64,000 bases of DNA from Ochromonas danica (taxonomy: Eukaryota; Sar; Chrysophyceae; Chromulinales; Chromulinaceae): the NCBI GenBank assembly GCA_015146655.1, contig VKHL01000010.1, forward strand, positions 186,001-250,000, in the 5' to 3' direction. A model generated the notes under the pieces. It searched no databases. It saw only the letters and a program-made list of their open reading frames with translations, and was not told the DNA's origin. The position numbers were made by a program, and so were the translations under genes. Shown here in pieces: positions 22,325 to 32,632 of this stretch (within the stretch, counting starts at the first letter, position 1; every line of letters starts with the position of its first letter).

Positions 22325-24764
22325 ATGGATGAGATTAAGGATATTGTACAAAGTATTGTAAAAGGCTGTGGTCAAGGTGGTCAATCTGTCTCAGAGGTTC
22401 TTGCAGCTTATGTTGCCAAAACTGTACGCTCTACTCAACAACTTTCTTCTTCTTCTTGTCATCATTGATATGATCCATCATTCTCATCTCTTTCAATACT
22501 GTCTTAGGTGGTAGAAAATGATGCCTCAACCTTTGCTTTAGATCGTGTTCTCACTCAAGAGAAAAAAGATGAAGTCATTCTGCGTAGTATTCAACGTTTA
22601 CTTGAACGTGATAATCCTGCATTAGAAATGTAAGAGTTCTCACCTTTTCTCACACTTACCCTTCCTCTTATTATTATTCTGACCTATTCTCTCTCTCTCT
22701 ATTCTCTCGTCAAGGATCAAGATGCAAGTAGACTTTGATACTGCCTATCTACTGGAAGACAATGAAGCACAACGGAAAATTAAATCTAGACAAAAAGCTA
22801 TCAATACACATCAAAATAGTATTCTAGATGTTGTAATGGAAGATGCTGGAGATTATGAAGCTTTAACAACATTATATCGTAAAATCTTTAAATTTCTGGT
22901 GGAATTTGCTCCAAATACTCGTACTGTTGATAAAGTGATTGAACGAGAAGTAGCAGCTGCATTAGAATCAGTCTTTCCACGCGTTGGTTTAAAGACTTTT
23001 ATTCAATTAAGTGATGAAGATAAACGTGCTCAACTAATGGAATTAGCTCGTATTGTCTTAGGTATTCGTTTGTATAATCGAGAAGAAGGACGTGGTGGTG
23101 CAGGAATTCAAGAAATGGATAAAGACTCTGTCCTCTTAGCTAATGTCTTACTTCAAGATATTGATCGTGAGATTGAATTCTTTGATGATGCTTGTACTAA
23201 ATATCAACAAGCTATTATTCGAGCACATGTCTATGGTCGTAAGAAGAAGTTCTTAGAGAAACAAGGAGAGAAAACAAGGAAACAATTAGCTTCAGCACAA
23301 AGTGTTGCAGAACATCTTGATCTTACTCCTACAGATGGTAATCATGGTGGTTTAGAATCATCACATTTACATGGTATAAAGACAGGTGAATTATTTTTAA
23401 TTTCTCAAATGGAAGATGTGAATGAAGATGTTATTACACGATGGTCACAAGAATTAGCTAATCGTAGACAATATCTTGGATTTCTTAGAACACTACAAGA
23501 TGAAGCACGTTATATTCATGAGAAGATTACGACATTATCTGAAAAGTTACGTTTGGAGTTAATTACTGTGAAATCTCTTATTCATAATAAATCCTCTGTA
23601 CCTAAAGAAATTGTCTATCCACGTTTTGATGCTTTAGGTGCTGTTTGGTTACAATTATATGAAGAAGTTGTTGTTATGATTGCTCGTAGTAATACGTTTC
23701 AAGTACTTTGTAAGTATCGATTATCATTTAGTCCAACACTATCAGATGAAATCATTGCAGAAGGTGAGGTGGGTGGAAAACAATGGACTTTAGAACCAGC
23801 ACTTGCTGAAGCTAAGACTCCATTGATTACCAATCGAAGTAAAAGTGCGGGTGGTGTTGAAGTCTCGACAGCTTCAGATAGTAAAGAGACAGATGCCAAA
23901 GTCTTGAAGGATCTAATTGATGCAAAGGGAGAAGATGAGATGTCAGAACTACAATCCCAACAACAAGCATTACAATTAGACGTTGTAGAAGATAATACTG
24001 ATTATACAAGTTCAGGAGCACAATTACTTTCTGTAGAGGATACACCAGACTTTATGTTATTACCATTAGAATTTCAAGGATTTTGTCCATGGACAGTCGT
24101 TGAAGCCAAAGGTTTATTAATACCTGGTAAACCATCACTTGGTATTGTACGATTTGAAAATCAATATTATGTCTTTGATCATGTTGCTGGACAAAAGGCA
24201 TTTATGAAGAATCCTGAGAAATATTTAAGAGCTATTCGTGAACGTGCATTACGTTGTCCAGAATATATTCATTTGTTAAGATTGCATAAATGGTTTCCAA
24301 CTGCTTCCATTGCTCGATTATTACAAAAACAAGAAATGGATATTAATAATCAAACTGGACAACCTTTTACAAAAGATGCTGCAACAGAGACTCCAACTCA
24401 TTTCATTGAGTCTTATATTGATTTGAATTATCATTGGAATGAATGGGAATTAAGAAGAAGAGCTCTAAAGATTGTCAATCTCAAGAATTGTAAGACTACA
24501 GCACAACAAACAGATTTGTCACATTTCCGTCGTGATAATGAGACACAAGTCTTTGTCTCGAAGACTTCTGGTACTCAAACCAAGCGAGACAAAGGTACTA
24601 ATCCTCCTATTGTCACTACCTATGTACAAGGATTACGTGGACAGGTTATCGCTGAAGAGAAAGAAAGCAAAGATACATCAGATGAAAAAGGAGAGAAAGA
24701 GTTCAAAGCGCGCAAGATAGCTTATCCCAAAGTAGGAGTCGTGAAGCTTACTCTTGACCTGTAA
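22325..24764 (+). CDS. CFAP206: CFAP206, radial-spoke/axoneme protein
   Basis: Three exons (22325-22423, 22508-22629, 22715-24764) give 756 residues; animal CFAP206 is about 620. The N terminus matches the family well: VSEVLAAYVAKTVVEND, then LLERDNPALEMIKMQVDFD, which spans the second splice site and confirms it. The C-terminal signature is FQGFCPWTVVEAKGLLIPG, then GIVRFENQYYVFDHVAGQKAF and LRLHKWFP. CFAP206 sits at the base of radial spoke 2 and the dynein c docking site in motile cilia. Extra length comes from low-complexity insertions around residues 380-470. The last 30 codons lie in a segment that is duplicated 1.4 kb downstream. Confidence 0.9.
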
Positions 24765-24894
24765 AGGCAGTCTTGCAGCTATTATTGCACTATGTAGATA
24801 ACTCCACAACATGATACAAACGCAAACACGATAGACTTTGTTCATTCTGGTTACATTACTGGGCACTATCTACGCTCTCGGTCTCCTTTACAAT
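24667..24894. repeat. direct repeat copy 1: CFAP206 tail plus relic tail of the DUF4168-like gene
   Basis: This segment recurs at 26050-26268 in the same orientation, nearly identical apart from small indels (copy 1 has about 20 extra bases near 24803-24825). Here the plus strand carries the functional end of CFAP206. The minus strand still reads ETESVDSAQ and a stop, the exact C terminus of the gene at 26230-27404, although the rest of that gene is absent at this site. Confidence 0.9.
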
Positions 24895-26049
24895 GCTTGT
24901 TTTGTGCGCACAATGGCATGGCCTATAGTTTAGCTTGAGGTAGCTAATTGTAAGGTTTGTGGTAGAAATTCTTTTCCTTCTCACTCGTGGGAACCACAAA
25001 AAAACGTTTTAGTTTATTATGTATTGGGCTCAGAAGCCTGTATCACTTTAACAGAATTCTCATGAGAATTGAAAATACAATATGGGTATGTGGAGTATCG
25101 ACATACTCTAAGGTACAGTGTGTATAGTAGCTCTCTTCTCTTCACCAAGTTATCGTAAAGCTCCACTTCCTTTGACAAATAGCATGCTTGGTTTTGTCTA
25201 CTTTTGATTGTCCACTGCGAATTCTCTCGAAAGCATAGTTGTCCACGATGAAGATCTTATCACTACAACTGATACCTGAATAATATTTTATTGGTTTTGT
25301 AAGAGATCTTTCTCCCAGGTTGATTTTCTTGTTGGTATAACCTGTTTTAAGAGCTTCATTGCAAAGTGCTATTTTTCTTGAAAAGTATTCATGGCTTCGA
25401 TGTGCTTTGAATAGGGCTTTCTTCTCCTTACGGATTTCTTCTTTATTTTTAGGATCATTCAGGATTAAATTGGCTATACGAGAACTTATTTCTTGAATAG
25501 AACATTTTGATTTCTCTTTCAATCTTTTCATAATAGCTCGATAGCGGTAGTATTCATTTCGTGTCAGATGAAAAAGTAAACCCTCTTCCTCTAATATCAT
25601 TCTTAACTTTTCAAAATCAGTGACATCTCTTAAGAGAATATCCATTAGATCATCTGTTAGAGCTTCTATTAGAAGATCCATTTTGCTATTGTTTTGCTTT
25701 TCAAATGTGAATTGTGTTTGCTCATCAAAACTGTAGTCTACCGGTTGTTGTTCTGCTTCTCACAATTTTCTTGTTAAGTTAGACCAATTTCAACAAGAAT
25801 TTCCCTCCCACCACGCACTATAAGACCTCAGCCCGCTAAAATAAGACCCCTAAAATACAAGTCCGCGCCATAATCCTCCATTATCTCACATTTTATTTTA
25901 TCTTCATCTTTAAAATAAATTAATAATTCGGTAATTGTGATGATCTTTCGTTGTTGAGAAACGGCCAGTTAAAGTGCAGAATCAAAACTTCAAGTTAAGT
26001 GTTGTATTAAGCTGTGTTGCATTTGGATAGAAAGAGACTACGGCAAGAT
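24895..26049. other. insert between the two direct repeats
   Basis: This 1,155-bp segment is not related by eye to either flanking gene. It carries one ORF of 179 codons on the minus strand (25142-25681) and otherwise no feature. No terminal inverted repeats, poly-A tract or transposase motif was recognised at its ends. Confidence 0.6.
25142..25681 (-). CDS. orphan ORF in the inserted segment, function unknown
   Basis: An ATG-started frame of 179 codons without introns. The product is charged and lysine-rich. Residues 1-60 look helical (DDLMDILLRDVTDFEKLRM, then RNEYYRYRAIMKRLKEK), residues 65-95 are another helix, and the C-terminal third looks more like beta structure (ISCSDKIFIVDNYAFERI). 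No signal peptide, membrane segment or catalytic motif is seen. Its base composition is as AT-rich as its surroundings. It exists only in the segment lodged between the two repeat copies, so it may be a captured gene, a piece of one, or chance; the length makes chance less likely. Confidence 0.4.
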   Translation of the reverse strand: MDLLIEALTDDLMDILLRDVTDFEKLRMILEEEGLLFHLTRNEYYRYRAIMKRLKEKSKCSIQEISSRIANLILNDPKNKEEIRKEKKALFKAHRSHEYFSRKIALCNEALKTGYTNKKINLGERSLTKPIKYYSGISCSDKIFIVDNYAFERIRSGQSKVDKTKHAICQRKWSFTITW

Positions 26050-26268
26050 AGCAAAGATACATCAGAGGGAAAGGGAAAGAAAGGGTTCAAGGTGCGCACG
26101 ATAGCTTATAGCTTATCCCAAAGTAGGAGTTGTGAAGCTTACTCTTGACCTCTAAAAGCAATCTTGCAGCTATTATTGCACTATGTAGATAACTGGAGAA
26201 CACGATAGACTTTGTTCATTCTGGTTACATTACTGGGCACTATCTACGCTCTCGGTCTCCTTTTCAAT
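26050..26268. repeat. direct repeat copy 2: relic CFAP206 tail plus functional tail of the DUF4168-like gene
   Basis: Mirror of copy 1. The plus strand carries a decayed copy of the last ~30 codons of CFAP206, with a 7-base insertion (an extra AGCTTAT near 26112) and several substitutions. The minus strand carries the working last codons and stop of the DUF4168-like gene. The position where homology is lost differs at each end, which fits one ancestral junction copied around an insert. Confidence 0.9.
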
Positions 26269-27404
26269 CTTCTTCACCTCATTTTGCACTCGGAGGCGAA
26301 ATAACCAGTTCTTATCCAACTTTTCCTGAAGAGCATTGAATTCTTCCACATGGAAGCCGTAGAGTGTAATGACCCGATTGGCAATTTGTGGAAAGTCAGC
26401 ACAAGCCTTTTGGATGTTAGGAGACATCGCAGGAAGGTAGTCTGGGTCAGCCATGCGGGGAGGAAGGTCACGTAAATTCAAATCTCTCTGTTTCGACACA
26501 AAGAAGAGAAATGACAAGAGATGGGCTTCAAGAGACTAAGTAAAATCACAGACCTTAATTTTTTCTCGAATTTTCAAACGACAGTTCTCAATTTCCCGCA
26601 AGGTTTGAGCGAATCTCCGAATAGAGGAGGATGTTTGCAAGGACTCAGCCTGGGCAGCACTCACTTCTCCCTCAGAGACCTTCACAACTCCCTCCGGCTT
26701 GGAGAGATTCGGCAGCACAGGTAATGCTTGTCGTAGATTACCTTCCAAGTCTGCCACAATTCTATTCACAAGTAAAGTGTAACATAATTAACTTCCAGTC
26801 AGCACTTTTGCCAGTGAATTAACTACTCACTTGTAGAAGTAAGACTGAACGAGTACTCTCTTGCGGATAGTGGGCTGTGAGTCGAGATACTCAGAGAGAT
26901 TATTAAAACTCACAGCGCTGATCCCATAAGATCTGATTTTAAATCATGAGTACGTCGTCATCAACTATCAACAATCAAATACAGTAGATAGGTTTCTCAC
27001 CTGAGAGTATTGTCAACCCGTTGCTCATATTTCGACAGCACATCCTCGATATCCTTATTAACACTTCTCAAGGAGCTAGCTTGCTCGATTATGTTTTTGC
27101 CTACGAATATCACCAAATTATTATTACAACATAGACATATAGAAGCCATCAACCACTTAAGATTAGCAGGCCTACCAGAGAAGATACAAGCAATCCTCTT
27201 CAAGGGATTCATCATTTTCTTCAGATCATCTATGCACTGTCTTCGATAAGGTTCAGTGGTGGCCAAGACAGCCGAGTATTTGTGCATGTCCACCTCATCC
27301 GCACGAAAGACACTTGGAGCACGAATCAACACAGAGTCACAAAGGTAACAGACTGCGAGAATGATTAATATAATATAGAGATAAAACTGAAGAGAGAAAG
27401 CCAT
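26230..27404 (-). CDS. secreted or plastid protein with DUF4168-like repeats
   Basis: Five exons (27404-27176, 27100-27001, 26932-26831, 26761-26554, 26487-26230) keep one frame and give 298 residues. The N terminus is a signal peptide (LQFYLYIILIILAVCYLC). Two similar helical segments follow: SYGISAVSFNNLSEYLDSQP with its continuation VLVQSYFYKIVADLEG, and LYGFHVEEFNALQEKLDKN with LFRLRVQNEVKKIEK. Both show the pattern gly-hydrophobic-x-x-x-x-Phe-Asn found in DUF4168 proteins of cyanobacteria and plastid-bearing algae, whose function is not known. The donor after 26554 (GTCTGT) is weak. The last codons lie within the duplicated junction segment. Confidence 0.6.
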
Positions 27405-27470
27405 TCCAATTCAATAGCTAGTGAATGGTTTGACGGATGGTCTTTTCAATTTCCACAAAACAAGACTTGA

Positions 27471-27611
27471 TCAACAATCATATTATACTTTGCGCGGTAG
27501 ATTGAAAAACAGGTCCCCCTAAAAGTCGTTTTATCAGATTCAACAACCATATTATACTTTGCGTGGTAAATTAAAAACAGCAGGAGAGACCTAAAAAGTC
27601 GTTTATCAGAT
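27471..27611. repeat. 70-bp tandem duplication in the intergenic region
   Basis: 27471-27539 and 27540-27611 are diverged copies of one unit. Both begin TCAACAA(T/C)CATATTATACT and end TTTATCAGAT. They differ by several substitutions and small indels, so the duplication is not recent. It lies between the divergent DUF4168-like and FBXO9-like genes. Confidence 0.85.
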
Positions 27612-27699
27612 CGTTTTTCACTATCTGAGGAATGCGAGGAACTTCTTAGTTCAGAAGAGAGGGTGTGCTAGGTCGAGGAGTCTATACCATTGCTTGGCC

Positions 27700-28743
27700 A
27701 TGCTTCATGATGAAGGAATGTACCAAGGAAAATTCCTTCATTTTGGAGGTGGTGTGGGGTTACCCACAGGAGAAGAGTCTCCTAGTCCACATCATGAGGA
27801 AACCACCACGTCAGATGAAGACCATGTCCAGAATGACCATCGGCTACTTCCCTCTTCCTCTGCCATCACCCCAAGAGCACCAACTCTAATAGATCATGAC
27901 CAAGATAATGTGTTGCAAGAGATGAGAGATCTTTCTCTTTCCATAAATGAACAGAACAATGAAGATGAGAAGATTCATCATCCTTCTGGTGTTTCACGAT
28001 CTTCTATAAGAAAAGATGAAGTTCAAGGACCTTGGATACGTCTTCCTAATGAACTAACTGAAAAGATTCTCTTCTTCTTAGGGGATATTGATATGTGTGG
28101 GTATCTTTTCATGACTTCCAAGGTCGTTTTTCAGCCTCAAGAAAGAGTTTTTCAGTTTCTTTGTGAGTTATGCTATCCTTGTCAATTGATGACAAGACAA
28201 CATCCTTTACGGCTTACAGGGAGATGGAAGTCATGGCAAGAGATGTTAATTAATCGACCACGTCTACGTACAAATGGTTTCTATACCTTAAGAACAATCT
28301 ACTCTAAGTTACCATGTAATGATGCCTTTTGGGAAGAACGTCAAAGAGAATGTATTGAAGTCAGGTATTATCGTCATTTTCGGTTCTTTGATCATGGTCG
28401 AGTTTTATATTCTTTGGATTTGACGGAACCTCATGATATGATTCGTTGGCTTCAATCAGGTCAACCCATTGCCAAGCGGGTATATGAAGGTCGTTATACC
28501 TTGCAAAGAAATCAAGTGAGAATTGAAGTTCCAGTCAACTATTATGTGGTGGTGTTCGATCTGCTTCTTCTAGATGGTGATGATGGATATGTGGGGAAGC
28601 ACAACATGCTAACTCTTGTTAGTCATTCCTCTATGAATAAAGATGGTAGTGGTCTACCAGTAAAGTATCCTCTCCCTCATCGCACTGACTTCCGATTTCA
28701 TCGTGTTTGGAACTTCTCGCCTCGATATGATCCACCTCGCTAA
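27700..28743 (+). CDS. FBXO9: FBXO9-like F-box protein
   Basis: One exon of 347 codons from the first ATG. A disordered N terminus (about 1-108) is followed by an F-box at about 111-155 (PWIRLPNELTEKILFFLGDI). The conserved C-terminal region of FBXO9/Hrt3 proteins follows: GFYTLRTIYSK, FWEERQRECIEVRYYRHFRF, then FDHGRVLYSLDLTEPHDMI. F-box proteins recruit substrates to SCF ubiquitin ligases through SKP1; animal FBXO9 acts on TEL2/TTI1 and Hrt3 is its yeast relative. The N-terminal TPR of animal FBXO9 is not visible, so an upstream exon could be missed. The protein ends shortly after the beta-rich region. Confidence 0.75.
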   Translation: MLHDEGMYQGKFLHFGGGVGLPTGEESPSPHHEETTTSDEDHVQNDHRLLPSSSAITPRAPTLIDHDQDNVLQEMRDLSLSINEQNNEDEKIHHPSGVSRSSIRKDEVQGPWIRLPNELTEKILFFLGDIDMCGYLFMTSKVVFQPQERVFQFLCELCYPCQLMTRQHPLRLTGRWKSWQEMLINRPRLRTNGFYTLRTIYSKLPCNDAFWEERQRECIEVRYYRHFRFFDHGRVLYSLDLTEPHDMIRWLQSGQPIAKRVYEGRYTLQRNQVRIEVPVNYYVVVFDLLLLDGDDGYVGKHNMLTLVSHSSMNKDGSGLPVKYPLPHRTDFRFHRVWNFSPRYDPPR

Positions 28744-29038
28744 CTAACAAACTGACTGACTCTTGTCATGGTGTACCACGCATTATGAACCAAAAGATGT
28801 AAATAGAGAGAAACACAGCTTCACCACAGTAACTACTAATTACATAGTCTATTTTATTAGAAGGTTAATATTGGAGCATCAATATATATATCACATAAAA
28901 ACACTCCATACGCAGCCCAAAAGAAACTACGATCTGCTTTACTAGGACTTAGACTCTATATAAAATATGACAAATCTTCTCGACAATCCCTGTAACTAAA
29001 GCGCATGCCATTTAGATGACAAAGATGGATTTATTTAT

Positions 29039-29959
29039 CTACACACCATACAACGAAGACAGCTCATCCACCGTGTGCCCTGTACCGTTAGCATGGAAAT
29101 GTTCTGCTTCTGTCACACCTGTTGCAACAGGAGCAATTATCTTAGACGGACGTTTTGCTTGTTCACTCTGTCGTCGTTGGGCTTGCTTTTGTTCCTGTTG
29201 CATCTGTTGACTGATTCTTGACTTCTCCGCCAAACTCTGATACGCGGTAGAAGAACTTAAGTCCGATAACGTCCTTACCCAGAAAGTGGATTGATCTTGT
29301 GTTGCAAAACGAACATGAAGTTGATTTTCATGTTTAAGGGAAGAGATGCTGATTAAATTGTCATCAGCTTTAGGAACAAGTCGAATATCATCTCCTGTTA
29401 TCTTCCATACAGCAGCAGCTTGGCTAGGACGATCATATTTAGACTTGAAAACATATAATGTACCATCATTTACTAAGACAAGATATGCCCATGACCAAAA
29501 GGTAAAAGGGAAAGATTGAATAATTTTGACTTGGGCGATGCATTCCTTGGCTACACTGTCAGTGCCCATCTCTCTCACAATACCTGACAGACCTTTTCCC
29601 TTGCTATCTAAGAAGTCTAAGACATCTATATCATCAGTAAGTTCGGATAAGGTTAGCATTTGGTTTAGATACTCTTGTAAACCAGTTTTACGTTTGGTAA
29701 GAACATCTGGGGATGTATTGAAACGAGATCCAAAGAAATTTGAACCAGGAAGAATGAAATTCATAGCCTGGGCTTTCTCTTTCCCACCTATTTTATTGAG
29801 TAATTTATTGTGTAAGTTGGTAAATGCAGAATATCGTCGATAAATTGTCCAGGCTGCAGTGGGATCTGTAGGGATAACTTGCAATTGATATTCAGCATGA
29901 AGATCAAAGCCACCTCCCCAACAGATTGCCCCAATAACATCTATTTTTGTGATAGACAT
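29039..29959 (-). CDS. PX and PH domain protein
   Basis: From the ATG at 29959 the product is 306 residues. Residues about 5-115 form a PX domain: GFDLHAEYQLQV, the lipid-binding motif RRYSAF, then VLTKRKTGLQEYLNQML. Residues about 145-255 resemble a PH domain: WSWAYLVLVNDGTLYVFKSK to FATQDQSTFWVRTLSDL, with the invariant Trp near its end. PX domains usually bind PI3P on endosomes, so an endosomal sorting or signalling role is likely. The frame is open upstream to 30100, but only from a non-ATG codon, so a short 5' exon may exist. The tail is a Gln/Lys-rich coil. Confidence 0.75.
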   Translation of the reverse strand: MSITKIDVIGAICWGGGFDLHAEYQLQVIPTDPTAAWTIYRRYSAFTNLHNKLLNKIGGKEKAQAMNFILPGSNFFGSRFNTSPDVLTKRKTGLQEYLNQMLTLSELTDDIDVLDFLDSKGKGLSGIVREMGTDSVAKECIAQVKIIQSFPFTFWSWAYLVLVNDGTLYVFKSKYDRPSQAAAVWKITGDDIRLVPKADDNLISISSLKHENQLHVRFATQDQSTFWVRTLSDLSSSTAYQSLAEKSRISQQMQQEQKQAQRRQSEQAKRPSKIIAPVATGVTEAEHFHANGTGHTVDELSSLYGV

Positions 29960-30517
29960 CCACTTTCTTGTGATCTCACTTAGAATAATGGAACGATGGG
30001 AAGGAATGTGGTCACTAGACTGGAGCTGATACTTGGATTCGATGACGATGTCTGCTGTGCGTGTCCATACAGTGCAGTGCAGCAGCGATGAGTGGCCCAC
30101 AAAAACAGTTTTTCGGGACCAACGTTCAATAACTCAGCAACAAAATCGCGGGATTAGCTAAATTCGGCAAAAATTGAAGAAATTTGTACCACTTAGATGT
30201 TCGATATCTACTTAGAAGCCTTTAATTTTAGCCAATAAACGGTAAAGACAGCAGAATCAATTTACTCACGAAGTCATGTAATACGGAGAAAAAGCCTTTA
30301 ATTACAATTCAAATCCACGATAAGTCACCTTCTCCTCCGATTGATTCCGCCAACTCTATTATTACTGTTGAAAAAGATTTAAAGGTTAGTAGGAGTTCCC
30401 TCGTTTTCGCGACTCGGCGAATGCTTATTCAACAGTGAGTGAACTAATTATGTCTTTAGCGTTCATTATTCCCCATAGGTGATTAGAAACACCTCTTTCT
30501 ACACAAAACGTTACAGG
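29960..30517. other. intergenic region without a recognised gene
   Basis: Between the PX-PH start and the end of the TPR-methyltransferase gene, both on the minus strand. It may hold the promoter and a 5' exon of the PX-PH gene, since the frame stays open to 30100. The rest shows no ORF or repeat of note. Confidence 0.4.
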
Positions 30518-32397
30518 TCAAATAGCTTCCAGCAAGACCACAAGGTCATGCACCGCTTCTTGTCCTCGCCACCGAGAGAAAAAGTGCGACTTTTCGACCA
30601 CATCATAGCCATACTTGACGGCCAGCTTATGAATGTATGCCTCCGAATGAGCGAAGCGAGCATCGGGCATCAGCTTATAACCTCTGACTTTATCTGATTC
30701 TTCCACTTTGGTTGTATGATTACTATGAGGAAGCTTCTCCTCCTTCACAGTGGAGTCTTCATCGCTTTCTGCTCCAATCAAAGTGTGGGTAACTTCTTCA
30801 ACTTGGTCTAATAGGTCCACAGTGAATGCCATCACACCACCTTCCCGCAAGACCTTTCTCGCTCCAGCAAAAACATCTTCCAAGTCACCAATATAGGTGA
30901 AAGTATCTGCTGCCACCACTATATCAACAGAATGACTGGGCATCTCTTGCAAAAAAGCTGCTGCAGGGCCTTCATACACTTCATCATATACCTCCTTCAA
31001 CTCCACGGGATCAGCTCCATTCTTAGGCACTATGGCACTCACCAATGAGAAGTCTTGCGATTGATCACTAACTTTGCGAAGAATGGCCACACGATCCACA
31101 TGCAGCTGTGATGCAATAGTCAGCATTCCAGAACTGAGATCGCAGCCTATCAAACGACCCAATGCTCCTTCTTTCCTCAATTTCTTTCCCAGCAGGCCTG
31201 TTCCCACGCCTATCTCTATTATAGAGGCATTATAAAAGGCTGGTGTTGTGGTGCCGTCATTTTCGGGTTGAATCAGCGGCAAGTTACGCAGGAGCATAGA
31301 GGCAACCTGCTCAGCGCTCCTGGGATCTGACTCGTACTCTTGAGCAGCCAGTGCGTCAAAGAGAGAACGGGTATATTCAGGAGGAGCTTCAGAGAAATCA
31401 GCAGAACTTGTCAAAGCAGACAACAAAAAGGCAGCCTGGGGATGTTCATGAATCGTAAGCAATCGACGTAACAATTCCACAGCTTCTGACAAATCTAAAG
31501 GCTCCCCTCTTCCAATTAATAGCACTGCTAAATTGTACAAGGAAGACATATCATTCGGAAGGTAAGAGAGTGAAGTGCGATAGTGTTGAGCAGCGAGAGT
31601 GAGATTTTGAGAGAGTACAGCCAAGTCATTGTGCACAGTAGCACCAATGCTTGCATCAGCGTTCTCAGGATTATTCTTCAGAAGAACTGCTGCCTTCTCA
31701 AAGCATACTTTAGCCCAATCAAGGTTCTTATTGTCTCTCAAGACCATGGCCATGGAGGTCCACGCAGCAGGATGGTCAGGAAAAGCGTTCACAGCTCGAT
31801 CACTAACTTTCGCAGCTTCATCAAGTCTACCATACTGAAGATATAACTAACACAATCCATGGGCACCATAAGTAAAGTAAGGTAACAACATGGATTAATA
31901 CTCACCGCCACGAGGTTGTTGAAACAGGCCAGAGAGATGGAACTTTTCTCATCACTTGCCAAGGCATTCTCATATGCTTCGATGCAATCATCAACATTTC
32001 CTTGATTTTCACATATAGAAGCAATATAATACCAAGAAGATGCTCTTTTGGGATTCAGACGAGTTGCATCTTCCAGAAGTTTCCGTGACTCTTCCAGACT
32101 ATAGCCTGCTTGCTGAGAAAGAGCTAGTTGGAAAGAGATAACACCTAAATTATAGAGCATAGGTTCATTTTGAGGATTCTTTTGAAGAGACTCTCTGAGA
32201 TTATGAGCTGTGGTGATCAAGTCTGTAAAGTGTGAGTCAATGGAAGAAGAAGAAGATATCGAAGTTGAAGACAAGATCTGATTAGAAGCACTGCAAACTC
32301 TCCATCTAGAAGAAAATATAGTCTTTCGAAAGGATTTAGCAAGCGAAAGACACTCAATTAATAGTATTACCACTACAAGAAGTGCTTTTCTGACCAT
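30518..32397 (-). CDS. TPR-containing SAM-dependent methyltransferase with signal peptide
   Basis: Two exons (32397-31906 and 31846-30518) give 606 residues. The ATG at 32397 puts a signal peptide at the very start (RKALLVVVILLIECLSL); the frame upstream has no ATG. Residues about 55-250 contain TPR units (MLYNLGVISFQLALSQQAGY, SSWYYIASICENQGNVDDCI). The methyltransferase domain has motif I IIEIGVGTGLLGKKL (about 373-387), an acidic strand end (GCDLSSGML) and VDIVVAADTFTYIGDLEDVF. This layout resembles the predicted TPR-methyltransferases of COG4976, of unknown substrate. The leader suggests secretion or plastid import. The gene is divergent from the EHD-like gene. Confidence 0.75.
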
Positions 32398-32632
32398 TTT
32401 GGATGTGATTGTTGTCGTATGGAGAACATTTTTCGATTTTTCCACACGTGCCAAATCTCACAAATTAGAAGTTATAACCCTTCTTTCGACCTCTTCCCGC
32501 GCATAGTATACTGGCTCCCCCACCTCTTCTGTGTGTTGCATGTTGGATGTGATGTTGTCAGAAAGACAATCAACATCATCCTCATCTTGTTTTTCTTCAT
32601 CCATTAGTAGCTATTATCTTTAACCTCCTTCT

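Noticed and set aside
24895-26049. Insert as a DNA transposon
   Set aside because: No terminal inverted repeats, no transposase motif, and the flanking duplication (~220 bp) is much too long for a target-site duplication.
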